Source: Pedobacter jejuensis
GTDB taxonomy: Bacteria; Bacteroidota; Bacteroidia; Sphingobacteriales; Sphingobacteriaceae
NCBI RefSeq assembly: GCF_003725795.1
Contig: NZ_RBEE01000023.1
Location: forward strand, 124,001-188,000
Length of the DNA stretch: 64,000 nt
Direction: 5' to 3'
Part shown: piece after piece, positions 10,441 through 18,975 of the stretch
Layout of the letters: every line of letters begins with the position of its first letter
How positions within the stretch are numbered: the stretch's first letter is position 1
Notes under the pieces: model-generated
The model's input: the letters and a program-made list of their open reading frames with translations, nothing else
Databases searched by the model: none
What the model was told of the DNA's origin: nothing
Translations under genes and position numbers: made by a program

Positions 10441-10467
10441 TAACCGGCATTTACGAGATGCCGGTTA
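10441..10467. terminator. Perfect 10-bp stem hairpin between FecR and SusC genes
   Basis: TAACCGGCAT, a 7-base loop and ATGCCGGTTA form a perfect, relatively GC-rich inverted repeat in the 130-base gap. On the plus strand it is followed by AAAAATT rather than a T-run. On the minus strand the hairpin is followed by TTTTTTT, the form of an intrinsic terminator, although there is no minus-strand gene nearby. It may partly separate regulator from receptor transcription, or protect mRNA ends. Confidence 0.5.
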
Positions 10468-10517
10468 AAAATTCGCCATACAAACTATTCAAAACTTATT
10501 TAACGAATTCCTAATTT

Positions 10518-13500
10518 ATGAAAAAAAAGATTTACAAATCGTCTTTAATTTCTCTGAAATGCAGGTTATTAATCCTAACACTGCTTTTCTCCAGTACATG
10601 TTATCAAGTTTCTGCATCAAATAAAAAGGCAGCAACAGAAAGCTTAAACAATATCAAATGCTCTATTCAGGCTAATAACCAATCGCTTACACAAATTTTT
10701 AATATGATTCAAAAGCAAACGAATTATAGCATCGTTTGTGTTGACCGTGATGGCTTTCTTCAGAAAAAAATAAGCATCAATGCAGTAAACAGCAACCTAG
10801 GTCATGTGTTGCAAAAAATTTCATCAGCTGTACCTTTTACTTTTAATGAGGTAAACAATAAAATTATTGTTAAACCTGTTTTAATTATTAAATCAGCCGC
10901 TGAGAGAATTATTCGCGGGCATGTAACTGACAATAAAAAGCAAGGTATTCCTGGTGTTTCTGTACTGATAAAAGGTTCGAATACGGGAACCGTTACCAAT
11001 CAGGAGGGTGATTTCTCTATTAAAGTTAACGCCGGTGATGTTTTGGTACTAACCAGCCTTGGTTTTACTACAAAAGAAGTTGTAATCACCGAAACGGATA
11101 CGTACAGTATTGAATTGGCTGATGATGAGCGTTCACTTTCTGAAGTGGTTGTGACTGCATTGGGCATAAAAAAGGAAAAAGCTAAGCTTGGTTATGCAGT
11201 ACAAGAAGTACAAGGTGAAAGCTTGGTAAAAGCCCGCGAACCAAACATTATCAACTCTTTAACAGGTAGGGTTGCAGGCTTAAACGTTCGTAATTCAACA
11301 GATTTATTTCAAGACCCGGTTATTTCACTTCGTGGTAGAAAACCGCTTATTGTAATAGATGGAATTCCAGACCAATCGGCTGATTTGTATAAAGTAAATG
11401 CAGATGATATTGAAAGTTTAACGGTACTAAAAGGTGCAAGTGCATCGGCATTGTACGGTTCAATTGGGCAGAACGGTGCGATTATGATTACCACAAAACG
11501 TGGAAAAGGTAAAGATTTAAGCATTGATGTAAACTCATCAACTCAAATTCAGCCAAGTTTTATCAGAATACCCGAAGTACAAACCGAATATGGTGCGGGC
11601 TTTAAAGGAAAATACACCTACGTTGATGGTTCTGGTGGTGGTCCGGAGGGTTCTGGCTGGATTTGGGGACCAAAATTAGACCAGCCCGCTGCAACCCCAA
11701 GTGGCTTTTTTGAAACGCCACAATTCAATAGTCCGATAGACCCAATTACCGGTAAACTCGTTCCATTGCCATTCATCTCAAGAGGAAAAAATAATGTTAA
11801 AGATTTCTTCCAAACGGGATTAATTTCGAGTAACAACATCAGCATTACCCAAAGTTCAGATAAAGGCTCATTCCGGGCCTCGGCATCACACATTTACCAA
11901 CGCGGTATTGTGCCAAATACCGATTTAAATAATTCTTCGTTCAGCATTTCGGGTAATTACAAACTATCAGATGCTTTTACTATTGATGCCCGCTTAAACT
12001 ACAACCGCCAGTTTACCAAAAACTTTCCTGAAACGGGTTATGGTCCAACAAACTATTTGTACAATCTGGTACTGTGGACTGGTGCAGATGTTAGTGTTGC
12101 AGATTTAAGAGATTATTGGGTGCCTGGAAAAGTTGGTATTCAGCAACGCAATTACAATACTTCATACTATAACAATCCTTATTTTCAGGCCTATGAATAT
12201 TTAAGAGGCTATGATAAGGATAATACCTTTGGTTCATTAAACTTAAATTATAAAATCAGTCCGGCTTTAAATATCCAATTTAGAAATGGTATAAATGGTT
12301 ATGGTTTAAACAGAACCTACAAAGAACCAATGAGTTATATTGGTTATGGAAATAAATCCAGAGGTCAGTTTACAGTTGCTACAGGTAATTATATCGATTT
12401 AGCTACCGACCTAATTGCAGATTACAACCACACTTTTACCGAAAAGTTTAAGTTGCATGCGCAGCTGGGAGGTTCAAACTATTATCGCAATAACAAATAC
12501 GGCTCGACCAATACCGATGGTTTAACCATACCTGGCTTTTATAACTTAAGCAATTCAGCTAACCCGATACAAGGCAACAATTTTATTGAAGAAAGGCGTA
12601 CCAGCAGTGTGTATGCGGTTTTAGATTTAGAATTTTTAAACGGAATTTATCTTTCTGCCACGGGTAGAAATGATGTGATTTCTACGCTGCCAACAGCAAA
12701 TAATAGCTTTTTTTATCCATCAATAAGTTCATCGGTAGTAATCTCTCAATTGGCTCAACTGCCAAAATGGATTTCATATTTAAAGGCTCGTGGATCATGG
12801 TCGAGGGTGTCGAGTGCTACTTTAAACGATAATGCTTACACATATAGTTACCTGCCATCGTTTAACAAAGGTGTTATTTGGAATAATTTGCCATCGTTAA
12901 CTTTTGGTGATGCCTTGTTAAACAGCAATTTATCACCACAGACATCAGATAGCTGGGAGGTTGGTGTAGATGCTAAATTTCTAAAAAACAGATTAAGCCT
13001 GGAAGCTACTTATTACCAAACCCGCGATTTTAACAACATTGTATCTATTCCGGTATCCATCACTACAGCCTACAACAGTCAGTTGGCAAATGGAAATGTT
13101 TATCAGCGTAAAGGTTTAGAGTTTGTAGTTTCTGGCACTCCTTTAAAATCCACCGATTTCGAATGGAATGTTTCGTTAAACTTTAGTCAGTACCGCCGCT
13201 ATTTGAAAGAGATTTATGGAGGTGCACAAACGCTTAACTTTTTGAAAGTAGGTGATAGAATGGATAGGATTTTTACTAGCGTTTATCAAACCAACAATCA
13301 AGGCCAGATTATTTATGGCAGCAATGGATTCCCGCTAAATGATACTTTTTCGAGGTATATCGGTGATCAAGACCCAGATTGGACTTATGGTATCGAAAAT
13401 ACATTTACCTACAAAAGCTTTAGTTTAAAATTTTTAGTTGATGGCCGTATTGGTGGCATGATGTACTCTACAACCAATCAGAAAATGTGGTGGGGCGGAA

Positions 13501-13940
13501 CAAATAAAGGCACTTTAAACCAATACAGGGTTGATGCAAACAATGGCTTGTCAACTTTTATTGGTGATGGGGTAGTGGTAACCAGCGGACAGGCAACTTA
13601 CGACGCAACCGGAAATATAATTACCGATACTCGTGTTTATGCACCAAATACAAAAGCCGTAAATTATATCGATTACATGACAAATACCAGCAACGGAGCA
13701 TACAACAATTACAATTATTTCTCACAAACATTTTTAAAACTTCGCGAAACAACCCTAAGCTATCAGGTGCCCGCTAAATTGTTGGAAAAATCAGTAATCA
13801 AAGGAATAAATGTATCGCTGGTTGGCCGAAACTTATTGTTATTCTCTAAAATGCCAAACGTAGACCCCGACCCGGCTACTGATAATTTGCAAACGCCATC
13901 TACACGCTCGTTTGGTTTCAATGTAAATCTGAAATTTTAA
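10518..13940 (+). CDS. SusC/RagA TonB-dependent receptor with STN signalling domain
   Basis: This is a 1140-residue outer membrane transporter. After a signal peptide (about 1-34) it has an STN (secretin/TonB short N-terminal) domain (about 47-103, IKCSIQANNQSLTQIFNMIQ), which in this class contacts FecR. A carboxypeptidase-regulatory-like domain follows (about 132-205), then a TonB box SLSEVVVTALG near 203, a plug domain (TVLKGASASALYGSIGQNG) and the beta-barrel, ending FNVNLKF. The STN domain plus the preceding ECF/FecR genes predict ligand-dependent self-induction across the envelope. The SusD-like gene follows after 16 bases. The ligand is unknown; the phosphodiesterase downstream argues against assuming a polysaccharide. 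Confidence 0.95.
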   Translation: MKKKIYKSSLISLKCRLLILTLLFSSTCYQVSASNKKAATESLNNIKCSIQANNQSLTQIFNMIQKQTNYSIVCVDRDGFLQKKISINAVNSNLGHVLQKISSAVPFTFNEVNNKIIVKPVLIIKSAAERIIRGHVTDNKKQGIPGVSVLIKGSNTGTVTNQEGDFSIKVNAGDVLVLTSLGFTTKEVVITETDTYSIELADDERSLSEVVVTALGIKKEKAKLGYAVQEVQGESLVKAREPNIINSLTGRVAGLNVRNSTDLFQDPVISLRGRKPLIVIDGIPDQSADLYKVNADDIESLTVLKGASASALYGSIGQNGAIMITTKRGKGKDLSIDVNSSTQIQPSFIRIPEVQTEYGAGFKGKYTYVDGSGGGPEGSGWIWGPKLDQPAATPSGFFETPQFNSPIDPITGKLVPLPFISRGKNNVKDFFQTGLISSNNISITQSSDKGSFRASASHIYQRGIVPNTDLNNSSFSISGNYKLSDAFTIDARLNYNRQFTKNFPETGYGPTNYLYNLVLWTGADVSVADLRDYWVPGKVGIQQRNYNTSYYNNPYFQAYEYLRGYDKDNTFGSLNLNYKISPALNIQFRNGINGYGLNRTYKEPMSYIGYGNKSRGQFTVATGNYIDLATDLIADYNHTFTEKFKLHAQLGGSNYYRNNKYGSTNTDGLTIPGFYNLSNSANPIQGNNFIEERRTSSVYAVLDLEFLNGIYLSATGRNDVISTLPTANNSFFYPSISSSVVISQLAQLPKWISYLKARGSWSRVSSATLNDNAYTYSYLPSFNKGVIWNNLPSLTFGDALLNSNLSPQTSDSWEVGVDAKFLKNRLSLEATYYQTRDFNNIVSIPVSITTAYNSQLANGNVYQRKGLEFVVSGTPLKSTDFEWNVSLNFSQYRRYLKEIYGGAQTLNFLKVGDRMDRIFTSVYQTNNQGQIIYGSNGFPLNDTFSRYIGDQDPDWTYGIENTFTYKSFSLKFLVDGRIGGMMYSTTNQKMWWGGTNKGTLNQYRVDANNGLSTFIGDGVVVTSGQATYDATGNIITDTRVYAPNTKAVNYIDYMTNTSNGAYNNYNYFSQTFLKLRETTLSYQVPAKLLEKSVIKGINVSLVGRNLLLFSKMPNVDPDPATDNLQTPSTRSFGFNVNLKF

Positions 13941-13956
13941 TTCATCATAAATAGAT

Positions 13957-15414
13957 ATGAAAAATTTATTATCACTACTTGTACTCATCATCATCCTGCA
14001 AACAGGTTGTAAAAAGTTTAGTGAGTTTCAAACCGACCCCAATAAATCTACAATTGCTACGCCTGATTTGCTGTTGAATTCTATTGAACAAACGGCTTTC
14101 CGCTCATCAAACGTTACCGTTGCTTTCGCATCGCGACAAATGGTTTACACCGATGCAGTTTCTTTAGAGCAATATTATGGTTGGACACGCGGAAGTTACA
14201 ACGGCTATAACAATTTAAGGCAAGTGATTAAAATGGAGCAAGCTGCAACAAGCCAAAATAAGCCTGAGTATATACCAATTGCGAAATTTTATAAGGCATG
14301 GTATTTTCTTCAGCTTACGCAGATGTTTGGCGATATACCATACACACAAGCTTTAAAAGGTGATGAAGCTGTAACAACACCTATCTATGATAAGCAGGAA
14401 GATATTTATTTAGGCATTCTAAATGATCTAAAAACCGCCAATAGTCTTATCGCTACTACCACGCCAAATGTTGCCGGCGATATTGTTTACAGTGGAAATA
14501 TGCAACAATGGAAAAAAGCGATTAACTCGCTCTCGTTAAGGGTACTTTTGAGTTTATCCATTAAAGAAAATGATACCAAACTGGAAGTTAAAAAGCGTTT
14601 TGCCGAAATTGTAAACGCACCAGCAACCTATCCAATTATGGTATCAAATACCGATAATGCGCAGCTGAAGTATTATGATTTGCTGAATAACCGTTATCCT
14701 TATTTCAATAGCAATGATATGCAAACGGCTTACTATATGGAAGAAACGTTTGTTGATTTATTAAAATCATTAAAAGACAACCGTTTATTTTCATTTGCAG
14801 ATAAAGCACCTAAATTTTCGAGCCTTGCTGCTACCGATTTTAATGCTTATGGTGGCGCAAAAGGTAGCGCACCTGTTAATGAAAACAATGCCAGAAGTGT
14901 TGCTGGAGAATTATCTAAAATAAATCCACGATATTATAACAATCCTGTGAACGAGCCAAGCATAGCGCTTGGTTATGCAGAAGTTCAATTTATATTAGCT
15001 GAAGGTGTTACCAGAGGATGGATAGCTGGAAATGCAAATGATTATTATCAAAAAGGAATTCAGGCATCGATGTTATTTTATAATATCAGTCAAACCGCAA
15101 TTAACAGCTACTTAGCTCAAAGTACGGTTCAATTATCAGCTGGTTCGGGTGCTTTAGCCAATATTCTTACTCAAAAATATATTGCCTCTTTTATGAATAG
15201 CGATTGGCAACCTTTTTATGAACAGCGTAGAACCGGAATCCCAACTTTTGATGTTAGTAGTGCTGGTGTGTTAAACAACAAACGTATTCCAAAACGTTGG
15301 ATGTATCCAGAATCAGAGTTACGCTTAAATCAAGCCAATGTTAGTGGTGCCATAAGTTCACAATATACTGGCGGCGATGATATTAATGGCGTAATGTGGT
15401 CTATTAGGCCGTAA
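13957..15414 (+). CDS. SusD/RagB-like nutrient-binding outer membrane lipoprotein
   Basis: This is the surface lipoprotein partner of the receptor just upstream, acting as a lid that captures the nutrient. A lipoprotein signal ends in LQTGCKK with the acceptor Cys at about 18. The 485-residue length and the motifs FQTDPNKST, AWYFLQLTQMFGDIPYTQAL, YAEVQFILAEG and WQPFYEQRRTGIPTF fit the SusD-like_2 group (SusD/RagB nutrient-binding lipoprotein). The helical repeat region appears complete. The 16-base gap to the SusC stop indicates one transcript. Confidence 0.93.
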   Translation: MKNLLSLLVLIIILQTGCKKFSEFQTDPNKSTIATPDLLLNSIEQTAFRSSNVTVAFASRQMVYTDAVSLEQYYGWTRGSYNGYNNLRQVIKMEQAATSQNKPEYIPIAKFYKAWYFLQLTQMFGDIPYTQALKGDEAVTTPIYDKQEDIYLGILNDLKTANSLIATTTPNVAGDIVYSGNMQQWKKAINSLSLRVLLSLSIKENDTKLEVKKRFAEIVNAPATYPIMVSNTDNAQLKYYDLLNNRYPYFNSNDMQTAYYMEETFVDLLKSLKDNRLFSFADKAPKFSSLAATDFNAYGGAKGSAPVNENNARSVAGELSKINPRYYNNPVNEPSIALGYAEVQFILAEGVTRGWIAGNANDYYQKGIQASMLFYNISQTAINSYLAQSTVQLSAGSGALANILTQKYIASFMNSDWQPFYEQRRTGIPTFDVSSAGVLNNKRIPKRWMYPESELRLNQANVSGAISSQYTGGDDINGVMWSIRP

Positions 15415-15420
15415 AAGTAT

Positions 15421-15509
15421 GGCTGTATTATAAGTAACAAATGTCGTCCAGAACTGTTGAAGAACTTCGACAAGGATTACGAGCTGATTAATTTATGATA
15501 CAGCCTTTT
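15421..15509. terminator. Structured intergenic element with long-range inverted repeat
   Basis: GGCTGTATTATAA at 15421-15433 pairs with TTATGATACAGCC at 15493-15505, 12 of 13 positions, and is followed by TTTTA. Inside lies a second small palindrome, GTTGAAGAACTTCGAC. It begins 6 bases after the SusD stop and ends ~40 bases before the phosphodiesterase start. A terminator with a large structured loop or an mRNA-stabilising element is plausible; it could lower expression of the last gene. Confidence 0.4.
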
Positions 15510-15546
15510 ATTAATTCACCTAAATTGATGCATTTATATTTTCAAT

Positions 15547-16788
15547 ATGTATAAGAATTTTTTTGTTGCTGTTTTATTATTTTCAGCTGTGCAGGCAAAT
15601 GCCCAAAAGGCGAAAAAAACAGTATTTATTATTGCCGATGGTATTCCCGCTGACTTAATTGAACGTTTGGATTTACCAAATATTAAAAAAATTATTACCG
15701 ATGGAAGTTATACCCGAATGTCGGTTGGTGGAGAAAAAGATGGCTATACTCAAACGCCAACCATATCTGCGGTAGGTTACAACAGCCTGCTTACAGGTAC
15801 CTGGGTTAATAAACATAATGTGCCTGATAATGATATAAAAGCGCCAAATTATAATTATCACAATATTTTTAGGTTGCTTAAAAATGAATATCCCAATAAA
15901 AAAACGGCTATATTTTCTAGCTGGACGGATAATCGAACCAAGCTGCTGGGGCACAATTTAAGTGCGGCAGAGAACTTACAAGTTGATACTTATTTTGATG
16001 GTTATGAGTTAGATACGGTTCGGTTTAAGCATGACAGAGCCAGAGAATTTATGCATAAAATAGATGAACAGGTAATTGTAGATGCTGCCAGAACAATTTC
16101 CAAAGATGCGCCAGACCTTTCATGGATATATTTAGAATATACGGATGATATGGGTCACATGTACGGTGATAGCCCGCAGTTTGAAATCGCAATAAAAAAG
16201 TTAGATGTACAATTAGGCAAAATCTACGATGTGATACAACTGAGAAAGAAAAAGCATAATGAAGATTGGCTAATGATTGTTACTACTGACCACGGTAGAG
16301 ATGAAAAGACAGGAAAAAACCATGGCGGTCAAACTGCAAGGCAACGTTCTACCTGGATGGTTTCGAATTATAAGCCTTTAAATATTTATGCAAATTATTA
16401 TCGCCCTGCAATTGTAGATATCATGCCCTCTATAGCCAGGTTTATGAACATCAGTTTACCTAAAGAAGTTAGAGATGAAGTTGACGGAACGCCATTTATT
16501 GGTGAGGTTGCTATCGCCCAGGTAGAGGCAAATTATGTACACGGCAATATCGATTTAAATTGGAAAGCTTTAAAAAACGGTGGTAAAGTAAAAATATTTC
16601 TCAGCACTACCAATAATTTTAAAACAGGAGGAAAGGATGAATACCATCTTTTACAAGAAGTTAATGTTGCTCAAAAACATGCATTCATTAACATAGAAAA
16701 ATACCCGTCAGATTTTTATAAGATAGTTTTGGAAACTCCAGAAAATACGGTAAACAAATGGATTGTATTAAATGCTAAAATGAAATAG
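15547..16788 (+). CDS. Secreted alkaline-phosphatase-superfamily phosphodiesterase/nucleotide pyrophosphatase
   Basis: The protein (413 residues) has a signal peptide ending NANAQ and the two-metal site of the NPP-type phosphodiesterases. Metal ligands are visible at Asp31 (IIADGIP), in TDDMGHMYG, in TTDHGRD and in NHGGQ. The nucleophile segment [15 protein letters not shown] (about 70-84) aligns with the family TFPNHxxLxTG, which would put a Ser (about 74) or a neighbouring Thr in the nucleophile position. A C-terminal domain of ~85 residues (from about 328) follows the catalytic part. The product would split phosphodiester or pyrophosphate bonds in the periplasm or at the surface. Its position after a sigma/FecR/SusCD set suggests that the imported nutrient is phosphorylated or nucleotide-like. 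The exact substrate is unknown. Confidence 0.87.
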   Translation: MYKNFFVAVLLFSAVQANAQKAKKTVFIIADGIPADLIERLDLPNIKKIITDGSYTRMSVGGEKDGYTQTPTISAVGYNSLLTGTWVNKHNVPDNDIKAPNYNYHNIFRLLKNEYPNKKTAIFSSWTDNRTKLLGHNLSAAENLQVDTYFDGYELDTVRFKHDRAREFMHKIDEQVIVDAARTISKDAPDLSWIYLEYTDDMGHMYGDSPQFEIAIKKLDVQLGKIYDVIQLRKKKHNEDWLMIVTTDHGRDEKTGKNHGGQTARQRSTWMVSNYKPLNIYANYYRPAIVDIMPSIARFMNISLPKEVRDEVDGTPFIGEVAIAQVEANYVHGNIDLNWKALKNGGKVKIFLSTTNNFKTGGKDEYHLLQEVNVAQKHAFINIEKYPSDFYKIVLETPENTVNKWIVLNAKMK

Positions 16789-17349
16789 TCAGGCACACCA
16801 TATTTCGGAAATGTTTAAAGCTGAACAAGTGAATCTTTTGAGTTTGTCGACCCATTCTGGTGGCTGCTTGTATCTGTGATAATTCGAAAGTCCAGAAAGC
16901 CTATCCACTGCGCTAATGGCAAGAGAATGAAGCGATAGTGGGTGGTATCATCGGGATTTTTAGTAGAAATTAAGATTTGATGGAAGAGCGATTTTACCAA
17001 TGGATTAATTAACTTCAAGCCTGCCTTCGTCCATATTTTTACCAGCGAATTCTAATAGCCATTTCGGAGATAACTCCAAATGCATTCCTCTGGTGTAGCC
17101 CCTAGGCTTCACGTTGTAATGCGGTTCTTGGCAATTATGGAAAAGTAAGCTGCCAGGAACGTATTTATGGTGATCATTTTTATTTATTTCAGAAACCTTG
17201 CCAGCAATTAGGAAAGTAAAGTAAGCGTTGTCATGATAGTGCCAATCAACGAATTCGTGTGTATATTCTGTGTTGGTGATGATGAGTCCGTCTAATTTTA
17301 TGGTTTGATCGGTATGACCAAAAAAGTTTCCCGATGTAAGCTTTTCCAT
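16789..17349 (-). pseudogene. Decayed AraC-family regulator (cupin half, frameshifted, no DNA-binding domain)
   Basis: From the ATG at 17349 the first frame gives 114 residues of an AraC N-terminal cupin domain (HEFVDWHYHDNAYFTFLIAG, GSLLFHNCQEPHYN) and stops at 17005. The similarity continues in a second frame (17018 to about 16930: NPLVKSLFHQILISTKNPDD). It then moves to a third frame (to about 16789: AVDRLSGLSNYHRYKQPPEW), ending at a stop that abuts the phosphodiesterase stop codon. Two frameshifts are therefore needed to read it through. The C-terminal AraC helix-turn-helix, normally another ~100 residues, is missing. This is a remnant, not a functional regulator, unless the short cupin protein has kept a role. 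Confidence 0.8.
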
Positions 17350-17596
17350 TGATGATTTTAGCTTTAAGACGCAAAAAGTAGATTATCGTTACAGCCAGCA
17401 TGGCTAGTGCGTACCTTACCTATTGACAAGTGTTATAATGGCATTTCAGTACACCTGACCATCAGATGGCTTCCGAAAAAAAATTGATGAGAACGATAAT
17501 TGAAGTATTTTAAAGGATTTAAAGAAGTCCAAAATGGATTAGTATTCAAATTTCTCGAGTTTCTAAAAATTATCTAACTATTATTCTATCGTTAGA

Positions 17597-18442
17597 TTAA
17601 GTTATAGAATCATTTCCATGCTCTAATGAGCGTATGCGTTCCTTATTTTGGTTCATCATTTGTTCGAGTTTTTTCACCGAGGTCTGAAGGTATTTTGTCG
17701 ATAACAATTTTGAAAGTAAATTAACTACGCGTTCACTTACAAAAAACTGGAATAGGATGATTGTAATAAAAAATATATAATGTGCTAAAACCAGATGATC
17801 TTCACTATGCTTTACAGGTAATAGGCCAATTTTGCTGGCTAAATAGTTGAAAAAGAGGGGTACAAGTAAAAGTGGAACTAAATAAGCTAATTGAACCTTA
17901 AGACGGTTTGATTTTTCTGCTGTTAAGATATCTTGGGTGTAGCGGGCAAATCTGTAGGTCATAGGTTGCAGCCTGTTGATTTTAGCTTGTTCGAGTTTTT
18001 CTAGAGATTTTCCATGTGCGATGTCTGTGCTGCTTATGCGCTCTAGAAGTTCCTGTTCAGCTGCAATTAATTTTTCCTGTTCCTCAACAATTGACTCCTG
18101 CTCACTGATAAGTTTTTCCATCAACTCCAAATCGTCGGGTATTCCGCGAATAAGTTTCTGATCGGCAGCAATTATACGATTGTCAACCTGTTTAAATTGT
18201 TGCTTCAATCCTTCAATCTTTGACTTGCAGTCTGATTTTTCCACCAGGTAATCTTCTGTGATTGTCTTTAGCGTTGTGCGGTATTCAAGTTCTGAAAGAT
18301 TGGTTTCATTTATCAGGAAGCTTGAATAGAGCTTCCTCAACGTTTGGTAATTTTCCTTCACGGAAAGCTCTGGTTTGGAAAGGGATCTTTTAAAGTCTTC
18401 CAGTTCTGAAAGCGAAAGAGGATTTACAGGCATCGGCAGCAT
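17597..18442 (-). CDS. Hypothetical coiled-coil membrane protein
   Basis: I do not recognise the family. The 281 residues begin with a polar segment, then a long heptad-rich stretch (about 85-170, ELMEKLISEQESIVEEQEKLIAAEQELLERI) that should form a coiled coil. Two hydrophobic helices follow (about 186-206, LAYLVPLLLVPLFFNYL, and about 218-240, LVLAHYIFFITIILFQFFV), with a second short coiled coil at the C-terminus (about 250-276). No signal peptide is seen, so both ends probably face the same side, likely the cytoplasm. It is transcribed alone, between the AraC remnant and the PUL promoter on the other strand. Nothing links it to glycan use. Confidence 0.7.
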   Translation of the reverse strand: MLPMPVNPLSLSELEDFKRSLSKPELSVKENYQTLRKLYSSFLINETNLSELEYRTTLKTITEDYLVEKSDCKSKIEGLKQQFKQVDNRIIAADQKLIRGIPDDLELMEKLISEQESIVEEQEKLIAAEQELLERISSTDIAHGKSLEKLEQAKINRLQPMTYRFARYTQDILTAEKSNRLKVQLAYLVPLLLVPLFFNYLASKIGLLPVKHSEDHLVLAHYIFFITIILFQFFVSERVVNLLSKLLSTKYLQTSVKKLEQMMNQNKERIRSLEHGNDSIT

Positions 18443-18975
18443 AATAATGTCTAAAAATAGCTAAATTTATCAATTGAGCAGAAACATATCTAGCAAAACA
18501 AGGCTAATTCTCTACCTATATTTTCGAAAGTTCAGTGTCGTTGTATTGTTTCTCTAAACCAATTTAATTGCTCCTCCTTTAACCAATTTTTAATTATTTG
18601 TTAGTTCCTCAACCTTTTATGCCATTAATTTGATTTTATTGATGGTGCTCTAAGTGCTCAAAATATATATCTGATTTCAACATCTATCGCTATCCAATGT
18701 GACGAAAATTTAAACAATTGGCCAATTTAATTTAATCAAAATTTAATCCGTAAAAAACTCACCTGTTATTAATTCCTTACTTGCACTAATTCTAGTTTAA
18801 CATTTATCGAGCGCCTTATTATCCCTTATAATCTACTTTACCTTGCAGAAATATTACATAGTCTAAGCTCGTTATTAATTATATTTGAATAATTTATTTA
18901 TATTTAAATAAAAATATTCTAACCAAATGTGTTTTAAGCCTTTTGAATGAGGTTTTGTTATCTGAGCCAAATTAA
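18443..18975. promoter_or_regulatory. Upstream region of the first PUL operon
   Basis: These 533 very AT-rich bases contain no gene. TATATTTG at 18880-18887 matches the Bacteroidota -7 box TAnnTTTG and would give a leader of roughly 80 bases; no clear -33 box was seen. The leader contains TATTCTAACCAAATG (about 18915-18929), similar to CTAACCAAA in front of the SusC (36356) and PL1 (41874) genes. This is a candidate shared leader or operator element. Confidence 0.4.
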
